Assembly: GCF_013033965.1 (NCBI RefSeq)
Contig: NZ_WQFE01000008.1
Location: 160,407 to 224,406 of the forward strand
Direction of reading: 5' to 3'
Source of the DNA: Ruegeria atlantica
Lineage (GTDB): Bacteria; Pseudomonadota; Alphaproteobacteria; Rhodobacterales; Rhodobacteraceae
Length of the DNA stretch: 64,000 nucleotides
Below, piece by piece: positions 46,173 through 55,476 of this stretch (within the stretch, counting starts at the first letter, position 1; every line of letters begins with the position of its first letter). The position numbers and the translations under genes were made by a program. The notes below the pieces were generated by a model that was given only the letters and a program-made list of their open reading frames with translations, was not told the DNA's origin and ran no database searches.

Positions 46173-46969
46173 CCCCCGAAGATCACACCCGCGCCGCTGC
46201 CGATCTTCTAAGGGCCGAAAACACGCGCGAACAGATCGGACTCTTGTCGCTGCGCCATCCCGAGATGGGGATGGACGATGCCTATCAGGTGCAAAACGCC
46301 ATCTATCGTCAGAAGCTGGCGCAAGGGCGCAAGGTGATTGGCTGGAAAATCGGACTGACCTCGAAGGCGATGCAATATGCGCTGAATATCGACATCCCCG
46401 ACAGTGGCATTCTGTTCGATGATATGGCGTTCGATCATGGCGGAACCGTTCCTGAGAACCGGTTTATCCAGCCCCGTATCGAGACCGAAATTGCGTTTGT
46501 CATGAAATCTGCGGTGAGTGGAGAGGGCGTCACGCGCGACGACATCATTGCCGCCACCGATTACGTTGCGCCTTCGATCGAAATCCTTGACACCCGCATT
46601 CAGCGTGTCGATCCCGCGACCGGAAAGACGCGTAGCGTATTTGACACAATCAGCGACAACGCCGCCAACGCAGGCATTGTGCTGGGTCCCGGGCGGCACG
46701 CGGTGGATGCATTTGATCTGCGTTGGGTCGGGGCATTGACCTTCCGCAATGGTGAGATTGAAGAAACCGGTTTGGGCGCAGGCGTTCTGAATGATCCCGT
46801 TGAAAGCGTCGTCTGGCTGGCCCGCCGTATGGCGCAGTACGGCCAGAGCATCGAGCCGGGTCAGGTTATCTTGTCTGGGAGTTTTATTCGGCCAGTCGAA
46901 TGCCCTCCGGGCACTGAAATCCATGCAGACTTCGGGTCTTTTGGCTCGGTCGATATCAACTTTGCCTAA
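46169..46969 (+). CDS. hpaH: 2-oxo-hept-4-ene-1,7-dioate hydratase
   Basis: A 266-residue hydratase of the MhpD/HpaH family, distantly related to FAH enzymes. Typical segments are IGWKIGLTSKAMQ, RIETEIAFVM and the C-terminal SGSFIRPVECPPG. It adds water to 2-oxo-hept-4-ene-1,7-dioate to give the HpaI substrate. The ATG overlaps the hpaG stop (ATGA), so synthesis is coupled. Confidence 0.92.
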   Translation: MTPEDHTRAAADLLRAENTREQIGLLSLRHPEMGMDDAYQVQNAIYRQKLAQGRKVIGWKIGLTSKAMQYALNIDIPDSGILFDDMAFDHGGTVPENRFIQPRIETEIAFVMKSAVSGEGVTRDDIIAATDYVAPSIEILDTRIQRVDPATGKTRSVFDTISDNAANAGIVLGPGRHAVDAFDLRWVGALTFRNGEIEETGLGAGVLNDPVESVVWLARRMAQYGQSIEPGQVILSGSFIRPVECPPGTEIHADFGSFGSVDINFA

Positions 46970-46981
46970 AGGAGACCGGAG

Positions 46982-48037
46982 ATGCCTGCGCCCCACAACG
47001 CGTTTAAGGTCGCGCTAAAGTCTGGCCGACCGCAGGTCGGCTGCTGGATTGGAATGGCTGATGCTTATGCCGCCGAAATCGCAGCCACATCTCAGTTCGA
47101 TTGGTTGCTAGTTGACGGAGAGCACGCGCCAAACGATCTGCGCTCGATTCTGGATCAGGTACGGGTCATCGAAGGATCAGGCTGCGTACCCGTCGCGCGA
47201 CTACCAACTGGCGAGACCTGGATGATCAAGCAGTATCTGGATGCGGGTGTTCAGAACATACTGGTGCCGATGGTCGAAAGCGGCGATCAGGCGCGTGATC
47301 TTGTTCGCGCCGTGCAATACCCGCCGCAAGGTGTGCGCGGTGTCGGCTCGGCGCTGGCGCGCGCCTCGCGCTTTGCCGCGATCCCCGACTATCTGAAAAC
47401 TGCAGGAGATCAGATCTGCCTATTGGTGCAGGTGGAAAACCGAACCGGCCTGGACGCACTCGATGATGTTCTAGCCTCAGACGTAGACGGCGTGTTCATT
47501 GGCCCCTCAGATCTGGCCGCGGATATGGGCCATATCGGCAACGCCGCCCACCCCGTGGTCGAAGCTGCCGTTCTGGACGCGCTGAATCGGATCGTCGCAT
47601 CAGGCAAGGCAGCAGGTATTCTGACGATGGACCCGGCGATGCAGCGCAAATGTCTGGATCTGGGCGTCACCTTTCTGGCCACCGATATCGACGTGGTTCT
47701 GTTCGCAAAGACCTTGCGCGCAGCCGCGGATACAGCGCTGACCTTGTTGCCGGATCAAAGCGTGTCAGGCACCGCCCGGACCGATACCGCCAGAAAATAC
47801 CTGAAGCAACTGTGCAAACATTGGTCTCACAAAGCCGAAGTCTCATTCGATGACAATCAGGGCTTTGTGGCTTTTCCCGACGGAGACCGGGTCAGGCTGA
47901 TGGCCACAGCAGAAAGCCTGTCAATCGAAGCCGAAACCGGACCGCGAGGGGATCTGGCACGATGGCAACACGTGATCGAGGCGCATCTGATCCGGTTTGC
48001 CTTCCGTGAAAACCTTCAGATCGACTGGTCCAACTGA
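46982..48037 (+). CDS. hpaI: 4-hydroxy-2-oxoheptanedioate aldolase fused to a DUF2218 domain
   Basis: A 351-residue protein. Residues 1-260 are a class II HpcH/HpaI aldolase: VGCWIGMADAY, DWLLVDGEHAPND, VPVARLPTG, QVENRTGLD and FIGPSDLAADMG with metal-binding acids. It yields pyruvate and succinate semialdehyde. Normal HpaI is about 260 residues. The extra 90 residues (TARKYLKQLCKHWSHKAEVS, then HLIRFAFRENLQIDW) match DUF2218, usually a stand-alone small protein of unknown role, sometimes near iron-uptake genes. The fusion is in one uninterrupted frame with even codon use. A GGAG site precedes the start; it is the last gene of the hpa run. Confidence 0.88.
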   Translation: MPAPHNAFKVALKSGRPQVGCWIGMADAYAAEIAATSQFDWLLVDGEHAPNDLRSILDQVRVIEGSGCVPVARLPTGETWMIKQYLDAGVQNILVPMVESGDQARDLVRAVQYPPQGVRGVGSALARASRFAAIPDYLKTAGDQICLLVQVENRTGLDALDDVLASDVDGVFIGPSDLAADMGHIGNAAHPVVEAAVLDALNRIVASGKAAGILTMDPAMQRKCLDLGVTFLATDIDVVLFAKTLRAAADTALTLLPDQSVSGTARTDTARKYLKQLCKHWSHKAEVSFDDNQGFVAFPDGDRVRLMATAESLSIEAETGPRGDLARWQHVIEAHLIRFAFRENLQIDWSN

Positions 48038-48069
48038 CCCAAAAGCTAACCAAACTCTGAAAGAAAGCC

Positions 48070-48798
48070 ATGTACGAACCCATTTACGCCATTGGGGACA
48101 TCCACGGTCAACTTGGTTTGCTGCAAGAAGCGCTTATGCGTATCGAAAAAGATGGCGGCCCCGAAGCCAAAGTTGTCTTTATCGGAGATTACACGGACCG
48201 GGGTGCCAACAGTGCTGCCGTGTTGGATTTATTGATTCAAGGTCGGGACCAGGATCGAAACTGGATCTTCCTACGCGGAAATCACGACCAGATGTGCGCG
48301 ATGTTTCTGGAGGACTACCCACGCAGTGACGCGCGGCTGCTTGTTGGCTATCACTGGCTACATCCCCGGATCGGCGGTGTCGAGACTTTGAGGTCTTACG
48401 GCGTTGAAGTTACCGAAGGCGACCGCGTCTTTCAGGTCCACGCCCGCGCCAAAGCGGCGGTTCCGCAGGCCCATATCAGCTTTCTGCAAGGGCTGCAGCC
48501 CTACCATTTGAAGGACAATCTGCTGTTTGTTCACGCAGGTGTTCGACCCGGTATCCCACTGAACCAGCAGGACCCGGACGACATGATTTGGATCCGAGAT
48601 GAGTTTCTCGACTATACAACTCCTCACCCTTGGCTGGTGGTTCACGGCCACACCCATGTGGCCGACGCAGACCATCATGGCAATCGCATCAACCTGGACA
48701 CAGGTGCAGGCTATGGGCATGCCCTGACAGCTGCAGTGTTCGAAGGCACTAAGTGCTGGATTCTTGATGCGAGTGGTCGAAGGCTTTTGACGCGCTGA
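48070..48798 (+). CDS. PPP-family metallophosphoesterase (PrpA-like phosphatase)
   Basis: A 242-residue phosphatase with the three PPP motifs in order: YAIGDIHGQLG (residue 5), FIGDYTDRGANS (residue 37) and FLRGNHDQM (residue 70), plus VHGHTHV near the C-terminus. These bind two metal ions. Bacterial relatives dephosphorylate proteins or act on small phosphates; the target is unknown. It follows hpaI by 32 bases and may be co-transcribed, but has no obvious part in the pathway. Confidence 0.9.
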   Translation: MYEPIYAIGDIHGQLGLLQEALMRIEKDGGPEAKVVFIGDYTDRGANSAAVLDLLIQGRDQDRNWIFLRGNHDQMCAMFLEDYPRSDARLLVGYHWLHPRIGGVETLRSYGVEVTEGDRVFQVHARAKAAVPQAHISFLQGLQPYHLKDNLLFVHAGVRPGIPLNQQDPDDMIWIRDEFLDYTTPHPWLVVHGHTHVADADHHGNRINLDTGAGYGHALTAAVFEGTKCWILDASGRRLLTR

Positions 48799-48983
48799 GG
48801 TATCCTCGGCGTTGGACGTATCCGGTGCCGATGAATGGGTGGCCCCTTTGGACGGCTTGCAGAATTGGCCTCCAATGAATCTGGAATGAAAAACGCGATA
48901 TCAGACCAATCACTTCGCGAATATCCGTTCGGCTGTTCCCGGAAACAAGGTACCCAAACCGATTGCTGCAAAACCAAACAGCA

Positions 48984-49027
48984 TTGACATTAGTTTCATT
49001 TGTAACGATAGTCGTTGCAAATGAAAC
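48984..49027 (+). promoter_or_regulatory. promoter of the second aromatic operon with two MarR-type operators
   Basis: TTGACA (48984-48989) and GATAGT (49007-49012) form a -35/-10 pair with a 17-base spacer. Two copies of the palindrome GTTnCAnnTGnAAC lie on it: 48993-49006, filling the spacer, and 49014-49027, over the start region, 21 bases apart. Matching copies flank the MarR gene at 56215-56643, so that MarR is the likely repressor. Confidence 0.75.
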
Positions 49028-49066
49028 GACATGAGTCGAGCGCGCAACGTACGTCGGGAGGACACA

Positions 49067-50017
49067 ATGGCTAAGGCATTCGCATCTCAGGGAGATTTGG
49101 TTGAAAAAAAAATCAGCTTCACAGAGGTCGGTGATGGGCTATGGGCCTTTACCGCTGAAGGAGATCCCAATTCCGGTGTGATCATTGGTGATGACAGCGT
49201 AATGATCGTTGAAGCGCAGGCAACACCTCGGCTGGCTGGCAAGGTGATCGAGAAGGTCCGTGAAGTGACCGACAAGCCAATCACGCATCTAGCGCTCACC
49301 CACTATCACGCGGTCCGCGTTCTTGGCGCTTCGGCCTACGGTGCGGATCAGGTTCTAATGTCCGAAACAACCCGGGCTCAAGTTGTCGAGCGTGGTCAGG
49401 AAGACTGGGACAGTGAGTTTCAGCGTTTCCCGCGCCTGTTCGAAGGTCACGAGAGCATTCCGGGGCTGACCTGGCCCACGACCACCTTCAAAGATCGCAT
49501 GAGCGTCTATCTTGGCAACAGGCGCGTAGACCTGATGCATCTTGGGCGCGCCCATACTGCCGGTGACATTGTCATTCACGTCCCTGACCAGAACGTTATG
49601 TTTACCGGTGACATCGTCGAATACCATTCGGCCTGCTACTGCGGTGACGGTCATTTCACTGATTGGGGCGGCACGCTCGACAATATCGCCGCTTTCGATG
49701 TCGACGCCATTGCGCCGGGCCGGGGTGATGCGCTGATCGGAAAAGAAATGGTCGAAGCGGCGATCGAGTCCACCCGGGACTTCGTCGAGAGCACCTACCG
49801 CCCAGCAGCAAAAGTGGCAGCCCGCGGTGGCACCCTGAAAGAGGCCTGGGACGCTGTTCGGGCCGCCTGCGACCCGAAATTCGCGGACTACGCGATCTAC
49901 GAACACTGCCTGCCGTTCAACGTTGCGCGCGCCTATGACGAGGCGCGCGGCATCGATACGCCGCGCATCTGGACGGCGCAACGGGACTTGGAAATGTGGG
50001 AGCAACTGCAGGGTTGA
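49067..50017 (+). CDS. MBL-fold metallo-hydrolase with altered metal motif
   Basis: A 316-residue metallo-beta-lactamase-fold protein. The ATG at 49067 follows GGGAGGA and is preferred over the upstream one at 49031. The usual THxHxDH motif reads THYHAVR at residues 78-84, so the Asp and His that bind the second metal are replaced by Val and Arg; the later His (GRAHTAGD) and Asp (FTGD) remain. It may use one metal. It leads an operon with an FAD monooxygenase and TRAP transporter; a role in hydrolysing an intermediate or a thioester of the aromatic substrate is only a guess. Confidence 0.82.
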   Translation: MAKAFASQGDLVEKKISFTEVGDGLWAFTAEGDPNSGVIIGDDSVMIVEAQATPRLAGKVIEKVREVTDKPITHLALTHYHAVRVLGASAYGADQVLMSETTRAQVVERGQEDWDSEFQRFPRLFEGHESIPGLTWPTTTFKDRMSVYLGNRRVDLMHLGRAHTAGDIVIHVPDQNVMFTGDIVEYHSACYCGDGHFTDWGGTLDNIAAFDVDAIAPGRGDALIGKEMVEAAIESTRDFVESTYRPAAKVAARGGTLKEAWDAVRAACDPKFADYAIYEHCLPFNVARAYDEARGIDTPRIWTAQRDLEMWEQLQG

Positions 50018-50042
50018 ACGCCTGAAGGGAGGGGATTCTTCG

Positions 50043-51677
50043 ATGTTCGATGACCGTTACAAGCTGGCTTACAAAAGCTATCCATACAAAAAGTCGCCGG
50101 ATCAGGATCTGGACGCGCCGGTGCGCCACCCGGTTGTCGTCATGGGCGGGGGGCCGATCGGGATCGCCACCGCACTTGACCTTGGCAGACAGGGTATTCC
50201 GGTTGTCGTGCTTGATGACCATGAAGGCATCGGCATGGGTAGCCGCGCGATCTGTTTCGCAAAACGATGCCTCGAAGTAGCGGATCGCTATGGCTGCGGT
50301 GAGCCGATGCTCGACAAAGGAGTAGTCTGGAACCTCGGCAAGGTCTTCCACCGCGACGACAAGGTGTTCGAATTCAACCTGCTACCGGAGGACGGGCATA
50401 AATACCCTGCCTTCATCAACCTCCAGCAGCCCTACTTCGAGCAATACATGATTGATCGGCTGCGTGAACTGCAGGAAGACGGTGCCCCGATCCAGTTGCG
50501 CGGCAAAAACCGTGTGGACACGGTTCAGGTGCACGACAATCACGTCACCCTGACGGTGATGACGCCGGACGGGCTGTACACGCTCGAAGCGGACTGGTTG
50601 ATCGGTTGCGACGGAGCCAATTCGCCACTACGCGGGATGCTTGGTCTGGATTTCAGCGGCCGTGTATTCCAGGACAGCTTCCTGATCGCGGATATCAAGT
50701 TGAAGGGCGATCTGAATTTCCCCACCGAGCGCTGGTTCTGGTTCGAGCCAACACACGGCTCGGGTGCCTCTGCACTGTTGCACAAGCAGCCCGACGATGT
50801 CTGGCGGATCGATTTTCAGATCGGCTGGGATGTGGACCGTGCGGAGGAACTGAAAGAAGAGAATGTCCGCCGCCGGTTGGATGCGATGCTGGGCGATGCG
50901 GACTATGAAATGGTCTGGTCCTCAATCTACACCTTCCAGTGCAAGCGGATGGACAGCTTCCGATCGGGTCGAGTGTTTTTTGCTGGCGATGCGGCGCACC
51001 AGGTTTCGCCCTTTGGTGCGCGCGGTGCCAATTCCGGCATGCAGGACGTGGACAATCTTGGCTGGAAGTTAGGGTTGGTGATTCAAGGCAAAGCACCGGA
51101 AAGCCTGCTTGAAACCTACAATGTCGAACGCATCTATGGCGCAGATGAGAATATCCTGAATTCCACCCGCTCTACTGACTTCATCACACCGAAATCTGAG
51201 ACCAGCAGAATCTTCCGCGATGCTGTTCTTGGTCTGAGCGGCACTTACGAATTCGCCCGGCCGATGGTAAATTCCGGCAGGCTCTCGGTTCCTTGTGTGT
51301 ACAGTGGATCGCAACTCAATTCAGCCGATGCGCTTGCGGGTGGCCCCGAGCGGACACAGCCTGGTGCCCCCTGCCCCGATGCCCCATTGGGTGACGGCTT
51401 TCTTCTGCCGAAACTCGGCGATGAGTTCATCCTTCTGACGATTGATGCTGAGGCCCCGGAAATCCTGGAAGAGGATGGAATAATCGCACGGCGGTTGGCG
51501 CTCTCGGCCCGCGACGATCCAACGGGCCAGCTCAGAAAACGTTACCTCGGCGAAGCCACTTCAGCGGTCTACCTGATCCGTCCGGATCAGCATGTCGCGG
51601 CCCGTCGGGCGGAATTCAACGAAGCCCTTATGCGTACGGCCCTGCGCCGCGCAACCGGCAAGGAAGTAAATCAATGA
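50043..51677 (+). CDS. FAD-dependent aromatic hydroxylase (class A, MhpA/PheA-like)
   Basis: A 544-residue flavin monooxygenase. VVMGGGPIGIATALDLG is the FAD-binding GxGxxG, WLIGCDGANSPLRG the DG motif, and GRVFFAGDAAHQVSPFGARG the GD motif, all in the usual order. The C-terminal 150 residues are the thioredoxin-like domain of phenol-type hydroxylases. It should hydroxylate an aromatic acid using NAD(P)H and O2. The ATG at 50043 follows GAAGGGAGG. The stop overlaps the DUF2783 gene by 4 bases. The exact substrate (hydroxybenzoate, hydroxyphenyl-acetate or -propionate type) is not determined. Confidence 0.87.
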   Translation: MFDDRYKLAYKSYPYKKSPDQDLDAPVRHPVVVMGGGPIGIATALDLGRQGIPVVVLDDHEGIGMGSRAICFAKRCLEVADRYGCGEPMLDKGVVWNLGKVFHRDDKVFEFNLLPEDGHKYPAFINLQQPYFEQYMIDRLRELQEDGAPIQLRGKNRVDTVQVHDNHVTLTVMTPDGLYTLEADWLIGCDGANSPLRGMLGLDFSGRVFQDSFLIADIKLKGDLNFPTERWFWFEPTHGSGASALLHKQPDDVWRIDFQIGWDVDRAEELKEENVRRRLDAMLGDADYEMVWSSIYTFQCKRMDSFRSGRVFFAGDAAHQVSPFGARGANSGMQDVDNLGWKLGLVIQGKAPESLLETYNVERIYGADENILNSTRSTDFITPKSETSRIFRDAVLGLSGTYEFARPMVNSGRLSVPCVYSGSQLNSADALAGGPERTQPGAPCPDAPLGDGFLLPKLGDEFILLTIDAEAPEILEEDGIIARRLALSARDDPTGQLRKRYLGEATSAVYLIRPDQHVAARRAEFNEALMRTALRRATGKEVNQ

Positions 51678-51865
51678 GCGATTTGATCCTGACCCCCAAT
51701 ATTGACGGAACCGACGATTTCTACGCCGATCTGCTGGCCACCCACGAGGGCAAGAACAAGGATGAGAGCGACGCAATCAACGCTCGGCTTATTCTGATCT
51801 TAGCCAACCATATCGGCGACCGCGACGTCCTGAGCCAGGCTCTCAGGGCCGCAGACATCACGTAA
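51674..51865 (+). CDS. small DUF2783 protein
   Basis: A 63-residue protein with the DUF2783 pattern: DDFYADLLATHEGKNKDES then NARLILILANHIGD. The function is unknown, but the family is repeatedly found next to FAD monooxygenases of this type. The ATG overlaps the monooxygenase stop, so the two are made together; it could be a small accessory subunit. Confidence 0.8.
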   Translation: MSDLILTPNIDGTDDFYADLLATHEGKNKDESDAINARLILILANHIGDRDVLSQALRAADIT

Positions 51866-51881
51866 TCCAAGGGAGGAAACC

Positions 51882-52916
51882 ATGAACATCAAACTGAAGG
51901 GCAACGCCCTGCTGTTCGCCGGCATTGCAACCGCTGCCATATCCATCGCAACAACAGCCGTTGCCGAGACCAAACTTGCCCTGTCAAGCTGGCTGCCGCC
52001 GCGCCACCCGATCGTGGTTGACGCCATCAAGCCTTGGGCAAAACAGGTAGAGGAAGTCACCGATGGCCGTGTGACGGTGCGCGTTCTGGCAAAACCGATG
52101 GGCCCGCCCCCGGCGCATTACGATATGGCTGCCGAGGGAATTGCCGACATAACGTATGGCTTGCATTCCTTTACAACAGATGATCGCTTTACCCGCTCGC
52201 GGATCGGGCAGTTTTCGTTCATCGGTGACGATGCTGTTGCTGGTTCCAAGGCGTTCTGGAACGTCTACTCAGGCCCGCTGGAGGCTCAGAAAGAACATGA
52301 AGGCACCAAACTTCTCGGGCTTTTCGTGCACGGCCCCGGTTTGCTCCACAACAATGTCCGCAAGATCGAAACGACGGATGACTTCTCTGGTTTGAAGATC
52401 CGCGTGCCGGGCGGCTACATCTCGGATCTGATGTCCGGGCTTGGGTCCACGACGCTGTTCATGTCTTCGGGTGAAGTCTATGAAAAGCTTTCGCGCGGTG
52501 TGATCGACGGCGTGACCTTCCCCTTTGACGCCCTTGCCGCTTTCAAACTGACCGGAGACGTCAAATACACGATGAAAGTGCCCGGCGGCATCTACAACAC
52601 CACCTGGTTCATGGTCATGAACGAGGATAAGTGGAACGAGATTTCCGAAGAGGATCAGGCCGCAATCGAGGCGATTTCCGGTGAAGCCTTTGCCGCCCTG
52701 GTCGGTGAGGCCTGGGTCGGCGCGGACCAGAAAGGCAATGCCGCGGCCGAAAAGGCCGGGATCGAAATCTACGAAGCACCAGCCGAGGTGGTTGATGCGA
52801 TCAAGTCCCAAGCTGCTGATGCCGAAACCGCGTGGTCCGAAGCCATCTCGGCAGATGGCTATGACGGAGCGGCGGCACTGGAAGAGATCCGCAAACAGGC
52901 TGGCGTGGAATTTTGA
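51882..52916 (+). CDS. dctP: TRAP transporter periplasmic substrate-binding protein
   Basis: A 344-residue DctP-type receptor. Signal peptide residues 1-28 (LLFAGIATAAISIATTAVAE); mature part starts TKLALSSWLPPRHP. LKIRVPGGYISDLM and SRGVIDGVTFPF are typical TRAP receptor segments, including the arginine that binds the carboxylate. It delivers an organic anion to the DctQM membrane pair. A GGGAGGA site precedes the ATG. Its place next to the monooxygenase suggests an aromatic acid ligand. Confidence 0.92.
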   Translation: MNIKLKGNALLFAGIATAAISIATTAVAETKLALSSWLPPRHPIVVDAIKPWAKQVEEVTDGRVTVRVLAKPMGPPPAHYDMAAEGIADITYGLHSFTTDDRFTRSRIGQFSFIGDDAVAGSKAFWNVYSGPLEAQKEHEGTKLLGLFVHGPGLLHNNVRKIETTDDFSGLKIRVPGGYISDLMSGLGSTTLFMSSGEVYEKLSRGVIDGVTFPFDALAAFKLTGDVKYTMKVPGGIYNTTWFMVMNEDKWNEISEEDQAAIEAISGEAFAALVGEAWVGADQKGNAAAEKAGIEIYEAPAEVVDAIKSQAADAETAWSEAISADGYDGAAALEEIRKQAGVEF

Positions 52917-52919
52917 TCC

Positions 52920-53468
52920 ATGGAGCGGCTGCGCCATCGTTTCCCCGACCAGCCCCCTGAAGAGGGGCTGGACATCGGGCTGCTGCTCGACCGGTCACTA
53001 GGTGTCGGGGCTGCGCTGATCCTGTTCAGCCTTGTCCTTATCACTTGTGTCGACGTGGTTGGCCGTTACTTGTTTAACGCGCCGCTTTCCGGTGCATTCG
53101 AACTTACTGAAATACTACTGGCAGCGCTTGTTTTCCTGGCCCTGCCGCTGACGACCGAGCGCCGTGAACATGTTGAAGTCGACCTGCTGAATCTGGCGCT
53201 CGGACGCAAGGCGCAACGTCTAATGTCTGCTTTTGCAGGCCTGTTTTCTGCGGCCCTGTTGGCCACCTTCGCTTGGCGGCTTTTCACCCACGCAGCCAAG
53301 GCTGCCCATGACGGCGCAGTGACCAATGCCCTGGAGATTCCACTGGCACCATTCGGCTATCTGGCCGGAGTCTCCTGCATGGTTTCGGCGTTCATTGCAT
53401 TCCTGCGCGGATTACAACCACCCGTCGAGCACGAAACTGACAAAGATCACCTAGAGGGCGCACCATGA
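52920..53468 (+). CDS. dctQ: TRAP transporter small permease
   Basis: A 182-residue protein with four membrane helices, typical of DctQ. DVVGRYLFNAPLSGAFELTE and LPLTTERREHVEVDLL are signature segments. It starts three bases after dctP and overlaps dctM by 4 (ATGA). It scaffolds the large permease. Confidence 0.92.
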   Translation: MERLRHRFPDQPPEEGLDIGLLLDRSLGVGAALILFSLVLITCVDVVGRYLFNAPLSGAFELTEILLAALVFLALPLTTERREHVEVDLLNLALGRKAQRLMSAFAGLFSAALLATFAWRLFTHAAKAAHDGAVTNALEIPLAPFGYLAGVSCMVSAFIAFLRGLQPPVEHETDKDHLEGAP

Positions 53469-54781
53469 TTGAATCACTGATCGGGTTTGCGATCCTACTG
53501 GGCCTCATTCTGCTGCGCGTGCCCATTGCGTTCGCGATGGCGGCCGTGGGTGGATTCGGATTTGCCTTCATGCGCGGTTGGGAACCGGCCTGGGCCATGA
53601 CAGGTCAAGTGGCCTTTGACACTTCGTTGTCCTACTCGCTTTCGGTCATCCCCTTGTTCATCTTCATGGGCAATGTGTTGGCGGGCTCAGGCGTGGCGCA
53701 TGGGTTGTTCGCAGGCGCTGATCGGCTTTTCGGCAGATTGCGCGGCGGGCTTGCCATGGCATCGGTCTTTTCGTGCGGCGGTTTCTCTGCGGTCTGCGGG
53801 TCATCGCTGGCCACAGCGGCCACGATGTCTAAGGTGGCGATGCCTTCCATGCGCCGCTTTGGCTATGATGATCGGCTGGCAACCGGTTCGATCGCTGCTG
53901 GTGGTACGCTGGGAATACTGATCCCTCCTTCGGTGATCCTGATTATCTATGGCCTCCTGACCGAAACCAATATTGCCAAGCTCTTCATCGCCGGGATTGT
54001 GCCGGGTATCATCGGTGTGCTGCTCTATCTCGGCGCAGTCATGGTGGCGGTACGGATCAACCCCGCTCTGGCACCCGAAGAAGAAAACACCGAACCGATG
54101 AGCCGGTCTGACGTCATCGGTGTCTTTTGTGTGCTGGGCCTCTTCCTCTTCATCATGATCGGCATTTATGGCGGCTTCTTTACGCCGACCGAGGCCGCTG
54201 GAATGGGCGCAGGTGCTTCGATCCTTATCGCAATAGCCCTCAGAACGATGACGTGGCGCAGTTTTTATGCAGCAACGCTGGATTCAATCCGCGCGACGGC
54301 GATGATCTTTGCCGTCATCATCGGGGCAGAGCTTTTCACCAACTTCATCAACTATGCCGGATTGCCGGATGCATTGTCGGGTTTTGTCATCGACAACGAA
54401 CTGCCGGTCTGGGCGGTGATCCTGTTTATCATCGCAACTTACATGGTGCTTGGCTGCGTTCTGGAAAGCCTGTCGATGATCCTGCTGACGGTGCCGGTCT
54501 TCTACCCGCTGATGTTCGAGCTTGAGTTTGCCAACGAACTGCTTCTCGACCCCGAAAACGCGTTGATCTGGTTCGCAATTGTCGTCGTCGTAGCCACTGA
54601 GATCAGCCTGATCACCCCACCAGTAGGCATGAATGTTTTTGTGCTTAAGGGTGTGCTGCAGGACGTATCACTTGGAACCATCTTTCGTGGGGTTTTGCCA
54701 TTCTGGATCGCAGACATCCTGCGGCTGACATTGCTCATCCTCGTCCCTTCTCTGTCGCTCTGGCTGGTGGGGCTGATGTAA
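53465..54781 (+). CDS. dctM: TRAP transporter large permease
   Basis: A 438-residue protein with about 12 membrane helices of the DctM family: LSVIPLFIFMGNVLAGSG, CGSSLATAATM, PPSVILIIYG and TPTEAAGMGA are characteristic. It moves substrate with sodium ions. The TRAP set is complete and in the usual P-Q-M order. Confidence 0.94.
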   Translation: MIESLIGFAILLGLILLRVPIAFAMAAVGGFGFAFMRGWEPAWAMTGQVAFDTSLSYSLSVIPLFIFMGNVLAGSGVAHGLFAGADRLFGRLRGGLAMASVFSCGGFSAVCGSSLATAATMSKVAMPSMRRFGYDDRLATGSIAAGGTLGILIPPSVILIIYGLLTETNIAKLFIAGIVPGIIGVLLYLGAVMVAVRINPALAPEEENTEPMSRSDVIGVFCVLGLFLFIMIGIYGGFFTPTEAAGMGAGASILIAIALRTMTWRSFYAATLDSIRATAMIFAVIIGAELFTNFINYAGLPDALSGFVIDNELPVWAVILFIIATYMVLGCVLESLSMILLTVPVFYPLMFELEFANELLLDPENALIWFAIVVVVATEISLITPPVGMNVFVLKGVLQDVSLGTIFRGVLPFWIADILRLTLLILVPSLSLWLVGLM

Positions 54782-54845
54782 ACGGTCGGTCGGCCCTTTT
54801 GCGCCGCCTCGGCCCAAAAACTGCTCCCTCGGAAAGGAGGAACCG

Positions 54846-55391
54846 ATGAAAATCGAGAAAATCCATCACGTCGCTTACCGCTGCAAAGACGCAAAAGAGA
54901 CGGTCGAATGGTATGGAAAGATGCTGAACATGGACTTCATTCTGGCCATCGCCGAGGATCACGTCCCCTCGACGCATGAACCGGACCCCTACATGCATCT
55001 GTTCCTGGACGCCGGGGACGGCAATGTGCTCGCCTTCTTCGAATTGCCGACCAAGCCAGAGATGGGCCGGGATCCAAATACCCCCGTCTGGGTGCAGCAC
55101 ATCGCCTTTAAGGTGAAGGATCGCGAAGCGCTGATTCAGTTCAAGGATCATCTGGAAGCCAACGGCGTCGAAGTGCTGGGCGTGACTGACCATTCGATTT
55201 TTCACTCCATCTACTTCTTCGATCCTTCTGGTCACCGGATCGAGCTGGCCTGCCCGGACCCGGAGGAAGAAGAGATGCTGAAGCGCATGGACGAAGTGAA
55301 ATGGCTGATGCTTGAGGATTGGTCGAAGACCAAGAAAGCTCCTAAACATGCTGATTGGCTGCATGCCAAGGAACTCAACAAGTCTGCCTGA
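54846..55391 (+). CDS. VOC-family metalloprotein, possible ring-cleavage dioxygenase
   Basis: A 181-residue vicinal-oxygen-chelate protein. Two VOC half-modules give a metal triad: His8 (KIHHVAYR), His85 (VQHIAFKV) and Glu133 (GHRIELACP). The H-H-E set is the one used by Fe(II) extradiol dioxygenases as well as glyoxalase-like enzymes. In this operon it lies between the transporter and a glutathione-dependent isomerase, where a ring-opening enzyme would be expected and none other is present. A GGAAAGGAGG site precedes the ATG. Glyoxalase or epimerase function remains possible. Confidence 0.72.
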   Translation: MKIEKIHHVAYRCKDAKETVEWYGKMLNMDFILAIAEDHVPSTHEPDPYMHLFLDAGDGNVLAFFELPTKPEMGRDPNTPVWVQHIAFKVKDREALIQFKDHLEANGVEVLGVTDHSIFHSIYFFDPSGHRIELACPDPEEEEMLKRMDEVKWLMLEDWSKTKKAPKHADWLHAKELNKSA

Positions 55392-55476
55392 AAGACTTCC
55401 TGCGCCGGTTGGACTACCGGCGCGGGCATTGACCTTTGATTGGACTTGATGCGGCTTGAAACAGAACAAAAGCGTT

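Noticed and set aside
49031..49066. Upstream ATG at 49031 as start of the MBL-fold gene
   Set aside because: It lies only four bases after the second operator and has no ribosome-binding site, whereas ATG 49067 follows GGGAGGA and starts the conserved protein.
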